From assembly GCF_900105475.1 (NCBI RefSeq), contig NZ_LT629777.1, positions 2,852,001 through 2,916,000 on the forward strand: a stretch of 64,000 nt of DNA, written 5' to 3'. The notes below the pieces were generated by a model, which had not been told where the DNA came from, searched no databases, and saw only the letters and a list, made by a program, of their open reading frames with translations. The translations under genes were made by a program, and so were the position numbers. The stretch comes from Pseudomonas asplenii. Lineage in GTDB: Bacteria; Pseudomonadota; Gammaproteobacteria; Pseudomonadales; Pseudomonadaceae. Of the stretch, positions 53,204 to 62,933 are shown piece by piece (the stretch's first letter is position 1; each line of letters begins with the position of its first letter).

Positions 53204-55567
53204 ATGATTCGCCGCACACTGCCCACCGTTTTTGCTCTGTTGTTCGCCGCGCCATTGCTGGCTGCGCCTGCCGGCCAGCAGACGCTGTTCAACTTCGTCC
53301 GTCCTGCCGATGTGGTGCAGGTGGTGACCAATGGTACGGATCTACCACAATCCAACGCCGAACAGACTGCAGAGGGCGAGGTGCTGCGTCGTGTCACCTT
53401 CACGCCTACGACTCAACCGAGCCTGCGCCTGACGCCACAGAGCGGCGCCTGGGATTGGTCGCAGTCCGGGGTGATGAGCCTGCGGATCCAGAGTGCGATG
53501 GATTGGGCCCTGACCCTCAACGTGACGATCCAGAGCAACGACGGCAAGACGCTGACCAGTCGCGTTGACCTGCCGGCCGGCCCGGCACAGACCCTGCTGG
53601 TGCCGTTGCAAGCCTTTTCCCCACTGAGCCAGGGGATGCGCGCCGGTCCGCCGATGCCGTTGACCGTGGACGGCCAGCGGGTGCTGCTGGCCAGCAGCGT
53701 GGGGGATCTGGATCGCAAGCAGGTGGTTTCGGTGACCTTGTCCATGGACAAGCCGAAAGTCGCGCAGAACATTCTGTTGGAACGGTTTGGCGTGCAGAAC
53801 GGTGATGATGTGATCAAGGCCGCCTACAGCTCGCTGGTCGATGGTTATGGTCAGTCCAACCGGGCCAAGTGGCCGGAGAAGGTCAGCTCCGACGAACAAC
53901 TCAAGAGCGCTGCCAGCCGCGAGGGGCAACAGCTCAAGGGCTGGCTGGCCGAGCGTGAGCGCAGCGGCCTGGACAAGTTCGGTGGCTGGACCAAGGGTCC
54001 GAGCTTCGAGGCCAGCGGTTTTTTCCGCACTGAAAAACAGGATGGCCGCTGGTATCTGGTGACGCCCGAAGGCCACCCGTTCTATTCGCTCGGGGTCAAT
54101 ACCGTGAGCGCCCACGACCAGCAGACCTACGTCGAGGGGCGAGAATGGATGTTCGGCGAGTTGCCCAAGGACGGTGAGCCGTTGGCCGCCTACTACGGCA
54201 AGGGCGATAACAGCGTGGCACTGGCTTCCAACGCCGGGCGTGCATTCAGCAGTGGCCGCTGGTTCGATTTCTATGGCGCCAACCTGCAGCGTACCTACGG
54301 CAAGCCTTGCGCCGAGCCCAAGGAGGGCGAGCCGAAGCCGCCGTGTGTCGAGGGTTTCGACGCCAAGCGCTGGCAGACACATACCCTCGACCGGCTGCAG
54401 GCCTGGGGTTTCAACACCCTCGGCAACTGGAGCGATTCGACCCTGGATCTGAACGAGCGGGTGCCCTATACCTTGCCGCTGTCGATCGTGGGTGATTATT
54501 CCAGTATCAGCACCGGCAGCGATTGGTGGGGCGGCATGCCCGACCCGTTCGACCCGCGTTTTGCCATGGCCACCGAGCGCGCGGTCGCCATCGCCGCCCG
54601 CGATCACCGCGACGATCCGTGGCTGGTGGGCTATTTCGCCGACAACGAACTGGCCTGGGCCGGTCCCGGTGATGATCCCAAATCCCGTTATGCATTGGCC
54701 TACGGCACGTTGCGCATGACTACCGACGTGGCGGCCAAGCGCGCCTTTCTCAAGCAGTTGCGTGACAAGTATCGCAACCAGCAGGGGTTATCGAAGGCCT
54801 GGGGTGTGGATATCCCGACCTGGGAGCAGATGGAGGACCCGGGTTTCGAGGCGCCGTTGCCGAATCCGGAGCATCCGCAAATCGAGGCGGACCTCCAGTA
54901 TTTCCAGAAGGTCTTTGCCGATACCTACTTCAAGACCATCTCCGATTCGCTGAAATGGCATGCGCCGAATCATCTGTTGCTGGGCGGGCGTTTTGCTATC
55001 AGTACACCGGAGGCGGTGGCGTCCTGCGCGCAGTATTGCGACGTACTGAGTTTCAACTTCTATACCCTGCAACCCCAGGACGGCTACGACTTCGACCAGT
55101 TGCATACACTGGACAAGCCGGTCCTGATCACCGAGTTCAACTTCGGTTCGCGTGACCGTGGCCCGTTCTGGGGCGGTGTGACCGAAGTCGCCCGGGAAGA
55201 GGATCGCGGTCCGGCGTACGCGAACTTCCTCAAACAGGCGGTGAACGAGCCGTCGATCGTCGGGGTGCACTGGTTCCAGTATCTCGACCAGCCGGCCACC
55301 GGTCGCCTGCTTGATGGCGAAAATGGTCACTTTGGCCTGGTCGGTATCACCGACGTGCCGTTCCAGGGCTTTGTCGAGAGCGTGCGCAAGAGCAACCTGC
55401 AGGCCATCGAGTTGTTGGGCAAGGCCGCCGAGAAAGCCAAGGTGGATGCACAGCAGAAGGCGGCCAAGGGCATCGATCGCGATGACGCGGGTGGCAAGGG
55501 CCGTGCCGGCAGCGCTGGAGGGGAGGCTTCAGGGCATGCCGGTGGGCATTCCGGCAACGGCCACTGA
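53204..55567 (+). CDS. Agarase-like glycoside hydrolase with signal peptide and Gly/His-rich tail
   Basis: 787-residue secreted or periplasmic protein: signal peptide LPTVFALLFAAPLLAA, a beta-sandwich-like N-terminal part (about 30-190), then a TIM-barrel of clan GH-A related to GH50/GH42 agarases. The likely acid/base Glu482 is in GYFADNELAWAG and the nucleophile Glu644 in PVLITEFNF. The C-terminal 50 residues are Ala/Lys- then Gly/His-rich (GGEASGHAGGHSGNGH). Agar is unlikely as a substrate in such a host; an exopolysaccharide or host/plant polymer is more plausible. It is a single gene between dinG and a serine hydrolase. Confidence 0.86.
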   Translation: MIRRTLPTVFALLFAAPLLAAPAGQQTLFNFVRPADVVQVVTNGTDLPQSNAEQTAEGEVLRRVTFTPTTQPSLRLTPQSGAWDWSQSGVMSLRIQSAMDWALTLNVTIQSNDGKTLTSRVDLPAGPAQTLLVPLQAFSPLSQGMRAGPPMPLTVDGQRVLLASSVGDLDRKQVVSVTLSMDKPKVAQNILLERFGVQNGDDVIKAAYSSLVDGYGQSNRAKWPEKVSSDEQLKSAASREGQQLKGWLAERERSGLDKFGGWTKGPSFEASGFFRTEKQDGRWYLVTPEGHPFYSLGVNTVSAHDQQTYVEGREWMFGELPKDGEPLAAYYGKGDNSVALASNAGRAFSSGRWFDFYGANLQRTYGKPCAEPKEGEPKPPCVEGFDAKRWQTHTLDRLQAWGFNTLGNWSDSTLDLNERVPYTLPLSIVGDYSSISTGSDWWGGMPDPFDPRFAMATERAVAIAARDHRDDPWLVGYFADNELAWAGPGDDPKSRYALAYGTLRMTTDVAAKRAFLKQLRDKYRNQQGLSKAWGVDIPTWEQMEDPGFEAPLPNPEHPQIEADLQYFQKVFADTYFKTISDSLKWHAPNHLLLGGRFAISTPEAVASCAQYCDVLSFNFYTLQPQDGYDFDQLHTLDKPVLITEFNFGSRDRGPFWGGVTEVAREEDRGPAYANFLKQAVNEPSIVGVHWFQYLDQPATGRLLDGENGHFGLVGITDVPFQGFVESVRKSNLQAIELLGKAAEKAKVDAQQKAAKGIDRDDAGGKGRAGSAGGEASGHAGGHSGNGH

Positions 55568-55715
55568 TCAAGTCGAGCGTTTTGCACTCACCCTGTAGCG
55601 TCTTTTCCTACAGGGTGAGAATAGGAATCGTCCGACCTGTGTCTGTTCCCAAACCGGATAATCGCTGAAACAATGCACTCCACTTTGTCAGGCGTTTGCC
55701 CGGGGGAATTCAAGG

Positions 55716-56861
55716 GTGCAGATTCAGGGTCATTTCGAGCTTCAATTCGAGGCGGTTCGCGAGGCGTTCGCGGCCCTCTTCGACGATCCCCAGGAGCGCG
55801 GCGCCGCGCTTTGCATCCGGATCGGCGGGGAAACCGTGGTCGATCTCTGGGCTGGTACCGCCGACAAGGACGGTGCCGAGGCCTGGCACACCGATACCAT
55901 CGCCAACCTGTTTTCCTGCACCAAAACCTTCACTGCCGTTGCCGCCCTGCAACTGGTGGCCGAGGGCAAGTTGCAACTCGACGTTCCGGTCGCGCGTTAC
56001 TGGCCGGAATTCGCGGCAGCAGGGAAAGAGCGCATCACCTTGCGTCAATTGCTCTGCCATCAGGCCGGCTTGCCGGCCCTGCGTGAGCTGCTGCCCCCCG
56101 AAGCACTTTATGACTGGCAAGTGATGGTCGATGCCCTGGCCGCCGAAACGCCCTGGTGGACGCCTGGTGATGGCCATGGTTATGCGGCCATCACCTATGG
56201 CTGGCTGATCGGCGAATTGCTGCGCCGGGTTGATGGTCGTGGGCCGGGTGAGTCCATTGCCGCGCGGATCTCTCGTCCGTTGGGGCTGGATTTCCATGTC
56301 GGCCTGGCGGATGAGGAATTCCATCGAGTAGCGCATATTGCCCGTGGCAAGGGCAATATCGGCGATGCGGCGGCCCAGCGCCTGCTGCAAGTGACCATGC
56401 GTGAGCCGACGGCGATGACCACCCGCGCATTCACCAATCCGCCGTCGATCATGACCAGCACCAATAAGCCGGAGTGGCGGCGCATGCAGCAGCCTGCGGC
56501 CAACGGGCATGGCAATGCGCGCAGCCTGGCGGGTTTCTACAGTGGTCTGCTCGATGGCAGCCTGCTGGAAGGGGAAATGCTCGACGAATTGACTCGTGAG
56601 CACAGCCTGGGGATGGACAAGACCCTGCTGACCCAGACCCGCTTCGGGCTGGGCTGCATGCTGGACCAGCCAGACCTCGCCAACGCCACGTTCGGCCTTG
56701 GCGCCAGGGCTTTCGGACATCCGGGGGCGGGCGGTTCGGTCGGTTTTGCTGATCCAGAGCACGATGTCGCCTTCGGTTTCGTGACAAATACCCTTGGGCC
56801 GTATGTCCTGATGGATCCGCGGGCTCAGAAGCTTGTACGGATTCTGGCCGGCTGTCTGTAG
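55716..56861 (+). CDS. Serine hydrolase of the class C beta-lactamase/EstB family
   Basis: 381-residue cytoplasmic-looking member of the S12/beta-lactamase fold (no signal peptide). The SxxK motif is FSCTKTF (about residues 67-70) and the tyrosine motif YAAITYG provides the second catalytic residue. A C-terminal HPGAGGSVGF corresponds to the third box, with H-x-G rather than K-T-G, as in EstB-type esterases. Start is GTG 55716; no ATG alternative exists. Substrate unknown, likely ester. Confidence 0.88.
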   Translation: MQIQGHFELQFEAVREAFAALFDDPQERGAALCIRIGGETVVDLWAGTADKDGAEAWHTDTIANLFSCTKTFTAVAALQLVAEGKLQLDVPVARYWPEFAAAGKERITLRQLLCHQAGLPALRELLPPEALYDWQVMVDALAAETPWWTPGDGHGYAAITYGWLIGELLRRVDGRGPGESIAARISRPLGLDFHVGLADEEFHRVAHIARGKGNIGDAAAQRLLQVTMREPTAMTTRAFTNPPSIMTSTNKPEWRRMQQPAANGHGNARSLAGFYSGLLDGSLLEGEMLDELTREHSLGMDKTLLTQTRFGLGCMLDQPDLANATFGLGARAFGHPGAGGSVGFADPEHDVAFGFVTNTLGPYVLMDPRAQKLVRILAGCL

Positions 56862-56971
56862 AATGCCCGCGATAAGCCCCAGGCCGGAACCCTGTGGCTT
56901 TTGTGTTTTCAAAGCATCTGTTTATACGGCCTCAGGGCCCTTGTACTTTCTATCTCATTTGTGGATCTCCA

Positions 56972-58060
56972 ATGTCATCTAACAAGTCCCTCGCCCTGGC
57001 CATTTGCCTGACCATCACCGGTTGCGCACAAACTCCACAAAGTGCAGAGGGCGGCCACTGGTGGTCGTTCGGCTCGTCTGACAAGGTTGCCGAAAAGGAT
57101 ACCCCGGCGGCGCCGAACGCCGCGGCCGCTAGCCCCGCACCTGCCGCCAAGGACGCCGCACCTGCTGCCGCACCTGCCGCTGCCAAGGCTGAGGAAAAAC
57201 CCGTACCCCTGGCCGTCGCGGTCGCCGCGGCGACCAACCCGACCCCGCCAAAGGAAACCCACTGGTGGTGGCCGTTTGGCGGTTCGGACAAGGCCAAGGA
57301 TGCCGCCCAGCCCGCGGTCAGCCCGGTGCCGATGCCTGACCCGAAAGTCACCCAGGCCTGGCTCGATGAACACGAACCGCGCCTGCGTGCAGCGATCCAG
57401 GACACCTCGCTGAAGTTGGAGCGCCGCGAGAACGTGCTGGTGGTCATTGCGCCTATCGACGGCTTCTACAACCCCAAGCGCCCGGAAATGCTGCTGCCGG
57501 TGACCCTCGGTCCTTTCTCCAAGGTTGCCAAGACGCTCGAATCTGATCCGAAAACTGCAGTACTGGTGCTCGGCCACGGCGATAACAGCATGGCTGCCGA
57601 TGCAGCCCAGGCCCTGAGCCAGCAGCGTGCCCAGTCGGTTGCGGCGATTTTCCGCCTCAGCGGTCTGCAGCGTGATCGTCTGATCCTGCGCGGCATGGGC
57701 TCGGTGATGCCGCGCGCTGCCAACGACAGCAGCGAAGGGCGGGCGTTGAACCGTCGCGTGGAAATCATCCTGACGCCGCAGAACACCATGGTGGCCCTGC
57801 TGAGCAAATACAGCATTCCTGCGCCTGCGCCGGTCCCTGCGACCCTGGTGGCGGCCAAGGACGTCCAGCCCGCAGCGCCGGCTCCTGCGGCGAAGAAAGC
57901 GGTAGCCGCCAAGGGCAAGGCTGCGTCGGCGAAGAAGGCTCCAGCCAAGGCTCCGGCTAAAAAGGCTCCGGTCAAGAAGGCGGCGCCAGCCAAGGCCACA
58001 CCAGCCAAGGCCACGGTGGCGAAGAAGGATGCGGCGGCCGACAACTCGGCCAAGAACTGA
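56972..58060 (+). CDS. OmpA-domain lipoprotein with histone-H1-like Ala/Lys/Pro tail
   Basis: 362-residue lipoprotein (lipobox LTITGC, Cys18). A low-complexity Ala/Pro/Lys region (about 30-85), then an OmpA-like peptidoglycan-binding domain in residues 150-270 (VLVLGHGDNSMAAD, LSQQRAQSVAAIF, GRALNRRVEIIL). The C-terminal 70 residues are a lysine/alanine/proline tail with repeated AKAPAKKAPVKK and AKATPAKA units, close in style to histone H1-like tails. The tail lies after the periplasmic domain; whether it contacts DNA, LPS or peptidoglycan is unknown. ATG 56972 preferred over an earlier in-frame start because it gives the lipobox. Confidence 0.85.
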   Translation: MSSNKSLALAICLTITGCAQTPQSAEGGHWWSFGSSDKVAEKDTPAAPNAAAASPAPAAKDAAPAAAPAAAKAEEKPVPLAVAVAAATNPTPPKETHWWWPFGGSDKAKDAAQPAVSPVPMPDPKVTQAWLDEHEPRLRAAIQDTSLKLERRENVLVVIAPIDGFYNPKRPEMLLPVTLGPFSKVAKTLESDPKTAVLVLGHGDNSMAADAAQALSQQRAQSVAAIFRLSGLQRDRLILRGMGSVMPRAANDSSEGRALNRRVEIILTPQNTMVALLSKYSIPAPAPVPATLVAAKDVQPAAPAPAAKKAVAAKGKAASAKKAPAKAPAKKAPVKKAAPAKATPAKATVAKKDAAADNSAKN

Positions 58061-58114
58061 TCCGTGATTGATTGACCCGGGGCTGACTGCCCCGGGCGTG
58101 AAAGGGAACGCGCC

Positions 58115-58762
58115 ATGACTCAAGCTCTTGCCGATATGCGCCGTGACTACACCCGCGACGGCCTCACCGAGGCTCAGGCCCCGACCGAGCCGTTCGCGTT
58201 GTTCCATCAATGGTTCGCCGATGCGGTGAAAACCGAACAGGCCCCGGTGGAAGCCAACGCCATGACCCTGGCAACCGTCGATGAAGAGGGTCGCCCGCAT
58301 TGCCGTATCCTGTTGCTCAAGGGGTTGGACGAGCAAGGTTTTACCTTTTTCACCAACTACGAAAGCGACAAGGGCCGGCAACTGGCGGCTCGGCCATTCG
58401 CCGCCATGACGTTCTTCTGGCCAAGCCTGGAGCGCCAGGTGCGCATCGAGGGGCGGGTGGTCAAGGTGTCGGCACAAGAGTCGGATGCCTACTTCCAGGT
58501 CCGCCCGCTGGGCAGCCGCCTGGGCGCCTGGGCTTCACCGCAGAGCCGGGTGATTGCCGATCGCGGCGAGTTGGAGGCGTTGCTCAAGGCCACCGAGGCA
58601 CGCTTCAGCGATACGCAGCCGGACTGCCCGGAGCATTGGGGGGGTTATCGTCTGCTGCCTGAGCGCATCGAATTCTGGCAGGGCCGCGCCAGTCGTCTGC
58701 ACGATCGACTCGACTATCGCCTGGCGGGCAATGGCTGGAACCGCTCGCGCCTGGCTCCCTAA
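58115..58762 (+). CDS. pdxH: Pyridoxamine 5'-phosphate oxidase
   Basis: FMN enzyme of the vitamin B6 pathway converting PMP/PNP to PLP, 215 residues. Family segments: [39 protein letters not shown] (FMN and substrate), [17 protein letters not shown] and the C-terminal [17 protein letters not shown]. The stop overlaps the 3' end of a convergent small gene by 4 bp. Confidence 0.97.
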   Translation: MTQALADMRRDYTRDGLTEAQAPTEPFALFHQWFADAVKTEQAPVEANAMTLATVDEEGRPHCRILLLKGLDEQGFTFFTNYESDKGRQLAARPFAAMTFFWPSLERQVRIEGRVVKVSAQESDAYFQVRPLGSRLGAWASPQSRVIADRGELEALLKATEARFSDTQPDCPEHWGGYRLLPERIEFWQGRASRLHDRLDYRLAGNGWNRSRLAP

Positions 58763-58992
58763 ACGGGAAACTCTGCGGCGGCGGCCTCCAGCCAACGCTG
58801 CAGATCCCGACGCTTGACCTTCTGCGCCCGGGCGTCCTCGAGACGCTGCAGCATGAACTTTTTCCGTGCCTCGTTGTCTCCCGCTAGCGATAATGCGAGG
58901 TCGCGGTCCATCCAGCGTCTGGTTTTCACATACAGCCACCCGTGGAAATACAAACCGGCGGCGGTGGTGATGACAATGATGAAGTAATCCAT
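58759..58992 (-). CDS. Small membrane protein, hypothetical
   Basis: 77-residue protein with one N-terminal transmembrane helix ([20 protein letters not shown]) and a charged cytoplasmic tail rich in Arg, Lys and Glu, probably helical. No family recognised. Convergent overlap with pdxH by 4 bp suggests conserved adjacency rather than a chance ORF. Confidence 0.72.
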   Translation of the reverse strand: MDYFIIVITTAAGLYFHGWLYVKTRRWMDRDLALSLAGDNEARKKFMLQRLEDARAQKVKRRDLQRWLEAAAAEFPV

Positions 58993-59164
58993 GACGGTCC
59001 TTGTGCTGGGCGGGGAGGGTGCTTTACAAGCGCTACCCTGTCTCTGTTCTGATGTGCGCCGAGTCTGTACTGGTGCTGAATAAAAGCTATTTTATCCGCA
59101 GGCTGCCGTGACAGAGGTCAAGCCACGGAGTTTAATTGAACCATGTCCTTTTGGAGCTGCCCCC

Positions 59165-59629
59165 ATGCGTAAGTCTGTTTTGTTGATTGCTTCCTTCTCC
59201 ACTATGGCCATGCTGCTCGGTGGCTGCACCAACAGCCTGACCGGCGATACCTATTCCCGCGATGAGGCCCGTCGCGTACAGACCATCCGCCTGGGTACCA
59301 TCGAATCCCTGCGTCCGGTACAGATCGAAGGCACCAACTCGCCAATCGGTGCGGGTGCCGGTGCGATCGTCGGCGGCGTCGGTGGCAGCGCTATCGGTGG
59401 CGGCCGTGGCAGCATCGTCACTGCTGTGATCGGTGCGGTGGCGGGTGGTGTACTGGGCAACATGGCTGAAAAAGGCCTGACCAAGACCCAGGGTGTAGAA
59501 ATCACCGTGCGTGAAGACGACGGCAGCCTGCGCGCCTACGTTCAGGAAGTGGCGCCGAACGAAATCTTCCGTGTCGGTGAGCGCGTACGTATCTCCACCG
59601 TCGGTGGGACCAGCCGCGTTTCTCACTGA
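59165..59629 (+). CDS. slyB: Outer-membrane lipoprotein SlyB (Pcp family)
   Basis: 154-residue lipoprotein with lipobox MAMLLGGC (Cys21) and the glycine-zipper 2TM region (GAGAGAIVGGVGGSAIGGG, then VTAVIGAVAGGVLGNMAEK). SlyB interacts with outer-membrane proteins under envelope stress; in Pseudomonas the homologue is constitutive and abundant. ATG 59165 with GGAG upstream gives the signal; an earlier in-frame start adds unrelated residues. A strong terminator follows. Confidence 0.92.
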   Translation: MRKSVLLIASFSTMAMLLGGCTNSLTGDTYSRDEARRVQTIRLGTIESLRPVQIEGTNSPIGAGAGAIVGGVGGSAIGGGRGSIVTAVIGAVAGGVLGNMAEKGLTKTQGVEITVREDDGSLRAYVQEVAPNEIFRVGERVRISTVGGTSRVSH

Positions 59630-59647
59630 TTTCTGCGATCAGCCTGT

Positions 59648-59690
59648 AAAAGAAAACCCCGGCCAGGGAACTGGCCGGGGTTTTCTTTTT
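59648..59690. terminator. Bidirectional terminator of slyB/nhaA
   Basis: AAAAGAAAACCCCGGCCAG-ggaa-CTGGCCGGGGTTTTCTTTTT: strong stem with A- and T-runs between convergent genes. Confidence 0.94.
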
Positions 59691-59714
59691 GCCGGAACAG
59701 ACGATGGGATACCT

Positions 59715-60896
59715 CTAGTGCTGGACTTTCCGCCGGCTGGCAATGGTCATGACCGCGTAGCCGATCAGCGCCGCGAGAATCGAGCCGGTGAGGATACCCA
59801 TGCGGTCCATGCCAACGTAATCGCTGCTGCCCGCTACGAAGGCCAGGGATCCGACGAACAGGCTCATGGTGAAGCCGATTCCGCAGAGGATCGCCACGCC
59901 AAACACCTGGCCCCAGTTGGCACCCTGGGGCAGCGTCGCCATGCCCACCTTGATCGCGAGCCAGGTCAGGCCAAAGACTCCGACGGTCTTGCCGATCAGC
60001 AGACCGGCGGCAATGCCCAGCGGCACATGATGGGTGAAGCTCTCCAGGGTGACGCCCGTCAACGACACACCGGCGTTGGCGAAGGCGAACAGCGGCAGGA
60101 TACCGTAGGCCACCCAGGGATGTAGCGCATGCTCCAGGCTCAATAACGGCGACGGCTCGGCGTTCTTCGTGCGCAGCGGAATGCAGAATGCCAGGGTGAC
60201 GCCCGCCAGCGTCGCATGTACGCCGCTCTTGAGTACACAGACCCAGAGAATCAGGCCGACGATCAGGTAGGGGGCGAGCTTGATCACGCCCAGCCGATTC
60301 ATGGCGATCAGTGCGAGCAGGCAGGCACCGGCCAGCAATAGCGAGAGCCCCGACAGTTCGCCGGAATAGAACATCGCGATGACGATGATCGCCCCGAGGT
60401 CGTCGATGATCGCCAGGGTCATCAGGAACAGCTTCAGCGACACCGGTACCCGCTTGCCCAGCAGGGCCAGCACCCCGAGGGCAAAGGCGATATCGGTGGC
60501 CATGGGGATTGCCCAGCCGCCCAGTGCGGTCGGATCGTCCCGGTTCAGGAACCAGTAGACCAGCGCCGGCACCAGCATCCCGCCGATCGCCGCCGCGCCC
60601 GGCAGGATCACCTGCGAAGGCTTGGATAGGTGGCCTTCGAGCACCTCGCGCTTGACCTCCAGGCCGATCAGCAGGAAGAACAGGGCCATCAGGCCGTCGT
60701 TGATCCACAGCAACAGGGGTTTGGCGATTTTCAAGGCGCCGACCTGGGCGACCACCGGAACCTCCAGCAGGCCGTTGTACAGGTACGACAGCGGTGAATT
60801 GTTGATAATCAGGGCCAGGGCTGCTGCGGCAATCAATAACAGACCGCTGGCAGCTTCCAACTGAAAGAACCGTGTGAAAGTGCTACGCAGAGGCAA
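59715..60896 (-). CDS. nhaA: Na+/H+ antiporter NhaA
   Basis: Inner-membrane antiporter with about twelve helices. The conserved ion-binding Asp pair is in [21 protein letters not shown], and the [20 protein letters not shown] and [21 protein letters not shown] segments ([20 protein letters not shown]) are typical. I place the start at the TTG 60896 ([18 protein letters not shown]), because GGAG lies 8 nt upstream and the result (393 residues) matches the family; the longer GTG start at 60935 adds 13 residues. Regulation not visible. Confidence 0.9.
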   Translation of the reverse strand: MPLRSTFTRFFQLEAASGLLLIAAAALALIINNSPLSYLYNGLLEVPVVAQVGALKIAKPLLLWINDGLMALFFLLIGLEVKREVLEGHLSKPSQVILPGAAAIGGMLVPALVYWFLNRDDPTALGGWAIPMATDIAFALGVLALLGKRVPVSLKLFLMTLAIIDDLGAIIVIAMFYSGELSGLSLLLAGACLLALIAMNRLGVIKLAPYLIVGLILWVCVLKSGVHATLAGVTLAFCIPLRTKNAEPSPLLSLEHALHPWVAYGILPLFAFANAGVSLTGVTLESFTHHVPLGIAAGLLIGKTVGVFGLTWLAIKVGMATLPQGANWGQVFGVAILCGIGFTMSLFVGSLAFVAGSSDYVGMDRMGILTGSILAALIGYAVMTIASRRKVQH

Positions 60897-61189
60897 GGTT
60901 TGCTCTCCATGAGTGAAAGTCAAAAGGTGGGACACCCTAACCCGTACTGTTAGGTGTTAAAACAAAAATTATATTCTTATTTGTTATAAGCAGGAGATAG
61001 GAGGATCAGTCCATGGGAGCCTAGCAGTTGTCTCTCCAAATGGCTGGTCACTGTATCTGTGCACCGGGTAGGAAAATTCCTATAGTTGCTGTCGAGCGGG
61101 CCTTTCGGCTTGTTCTTGTCGTGGTTTCTCAGTTATTGCTTCACCCCTCCGCCAGCGCCTGCGTGCGCCCGTTACAATGAGTATTCATC

Positions 61190-62284
61190 ATGAGCGATAA
61201 CCGACAGTGGGCCCGGGAAGCGATCCGGATCATCGAGGCCGATTTCCAGCGTAGTGCCGATACCCACCTGATTCCCCTGCCATTGCCGGGGTTGCCGGGC
61301 ATCGAGTTGTATTTCAAGGACGAGTCCAGTCATCCCACGGGCAGTCTGAAGCATCGGCTGGCGCGTTCGCTGTTCCTCTATGCGCTGTGTAACGGCTGGT
61401 TGAAGCCGGGCGCACCGGTGATCGAAGCGTCCAGCGGCTCCACGGCCATTTCCGAGGCCTACTTCGCCCGCTTGCTGGGGCTGCCGTTCATCGCGGTGAT
61501 GCCGGCGACCACCTCGCAGGAGAAGATTGCGCAGATCGCTTTCTACGGCGGCAAGAGTCATCTGGTACAGGACCCGACGCAGATCTATGCCGAGTCCGAG
61601 CGTCTGGCACGGGAAAGTGGCGGTCATTTCATGGATCAGTTCACCTATGCCGAGCGGGCGACCGACTGGCGGGCGAACAACAACATCGCCGAATCGATTT
61701 TCCAGCAACTGCGTTTCGAACGGCATCCGGAGCCGAGCTGGCTGATCTCCAGTCCCGGCACCGGCGGCACCACGGCGACCCTGGGACGTTATGTGCGTTA
61801 CCGTCAGCATGCGACCCGGGTGCTGTGCGCCGATGCCGAGCGCTCGGTGTTCTTCGAGTACTACCAGACGGGAGATGCCAGTCTGCGCCTGGAGTGCGGT
61901 TCGCGGATCGAGGGTATTGGTCGGCCACGGGTCGAGGCATCTTTCCTGCCCAAGGTCATCGACGCGATGGTCAAGGTGCCTGATGCCTTGTCGCTCGCGG
62001 CCATGCACTATCTGGCACGCCGCCTGGGACGGCGGGTTGGCGGGTCGAGCGGGACCAACCTGGTCGGTGCGCTGATGGCGGCGCGGCAGATGGTCGAGGC
62101 GGGCGAGAGCGGTTCTATCGTGGCAATTCTCTGCGATGGTGGCGAGCGTTATGCCACGACCTACTACGACGACGCGTGGCTCAGGGCCCAGGGCTATGAG
62201 CTGGATGAGTTGATCGGGCAGGTGGCGGCCAGTGTCGAGCGGGGCGAGGCGTTGCCCGAGAGTGTATTGCGCGCGCGAATCTGA
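61190..62284 (+). CDS. PLP-dependent cysteine-synthase-fold enzyme (Cds1-like L-cysteine desulfhydrase/lyase)
   Basis: 364-residue fold type II PLP enzyme. The internal Schiff-base lysine is in [29 protein letters not shown] is the phosphate/substrate loop, and [15 protein letters not shown] the cofactor-binding GTGGT loop. It resembles the Cds1-like family (longer than CysK/CysM) that degrades L-cysteine. No cysteine-biosynthesis genes are near. ATG 61190; the GAG before it is a modest Shine-Dalgarno. Confidence 0.86.
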   Translation: MSDNRQWAREAIRIIEADFQRSADTHLIPLPLPGLPGIELYFKDESSHPTGSLKHRLARSLFLYALCNGWLKPGAPVIEASSGSTAISEAYFARLLGLPFIAVMPATTSQEKIAQIAFYGGKSHLVQDPTQIYAESERLARESGGHFMDQFTYAERATDWRANNNIAESIFQQLRFERHPEPSWLISSPGTGGTTATLGRYVRYRQHATRVLCADAERSVFFEYYQTGDASLRLECGSRIEGIGRPRVEASFLPKVIDAMVKVPDALSLAAMHYLARRLGRRVGGSSGTNLVGALMAARQMVEAGESGSIVAILCDGGERYATTYYDDAWLRAQGYELDELIGQVAASVERGEALPESVLRARI

Positions 62285-62355
62285 GTGGGCAGCCCGCGGG
62301 TTGGCGGGCTTTTGTCGCAGTAAGCCAAGGGACTTGTGGTGCTGGCGGCGGGTTT

Positions 62356-62413
62356 GGGGGCACTGTGTGCCCCAGCGCGGGCAAGCCCGTTCGCCACAAG
62401 CGTTCGCTTGTCT
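62356..62413. repeat. REP-like element between PLP enzyme and yehS
   Basis: GCGCGGGCAAGCCCGTTCGCCACAAGCG (62375-62402) matches the Pseudomonas REP core GGGCAAGCCCG, preceded by an inverted GGGGCACTGTGTGCCCC hairpin. Confidence 0.6.
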
Positions 62414-62422
62414 GCCTGGGGC

Positions 62423-62884
62423 TTAGTGGCGAACGCGCAGGGTCAGGCCCTTGAGGAAGTTGCGCAGCAACTGGTCGCCACACGGCCGATAGTTGTTATG
62501 GCCGACCTTGCGGAATAGCGCGCTCAGCTCCGGCTTGGAAACCGGGAAGTCGACGGACTTGAGAATCGCATGCAGGTCGTCTTCCTTGAGTTCGAAGGCT
62601 ACCCGCAGCTTCTTCAGGATGATGTTGTTGGTCACCGGCAACTCGACTGGCAGCGGCGGACGGCTGTCGTCCTTGCCGCGCTTGAAGATCACCAGGCCAT
62701 CGAGGAAATAGGCAATGACCTCGTCAGGGCAGTGCAGGAAGCCTTCTTCCTCGTCCTTTTTCAGGTAACTGACGATATCGTTCCGTGAGGCTTCGAAACC
62801 GGTCAGCTTGATGATGTCGGCGACCTTGGCATCGCTGATATCGAGCATGTAGCGCACGCTGCGCATTACGTCGTTGTGAATCAT
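62423..62884 (-). CDS. yehS: DUF1456 family protein YehS
   Basis: 153-residue protein with two copies of the DUF1456 (YehS) helical domain: MIHNDVMRSVRYMLDISDAKVADIIKLTGFEASRNDIVSYLKKDEE and VTNNIILKKLRVAFELKEDDLHAILKSVDFPVSKPELSALFRKV. Function unknown. Start at 62884 fits the family; upstream in-frame codons enter the neighbouring gene. It lies 49 bp after the pseudouridine synthase gene. Confidence 0.88.
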   Translation of the reverse strand: MIHNDVMRSVRYMLDISDAKVADIIKLTGFEASRNDIVSYLKKDEEEGFLHCPDEVIAYFLDGLVIFKRGKDDSRPPLPVELPVTNNIILKKLRVAFELKEDDLHAILKSVDFPVSKPELSALFRKVGHNNYRPCGDQLLRNFLKGLTLRVRH

Positions 62885-62933
62885 GTAGACAGTCCTGGGT
62901 GGTAAACGCCGCGTCTGGATGGCGGCGTTGAAA

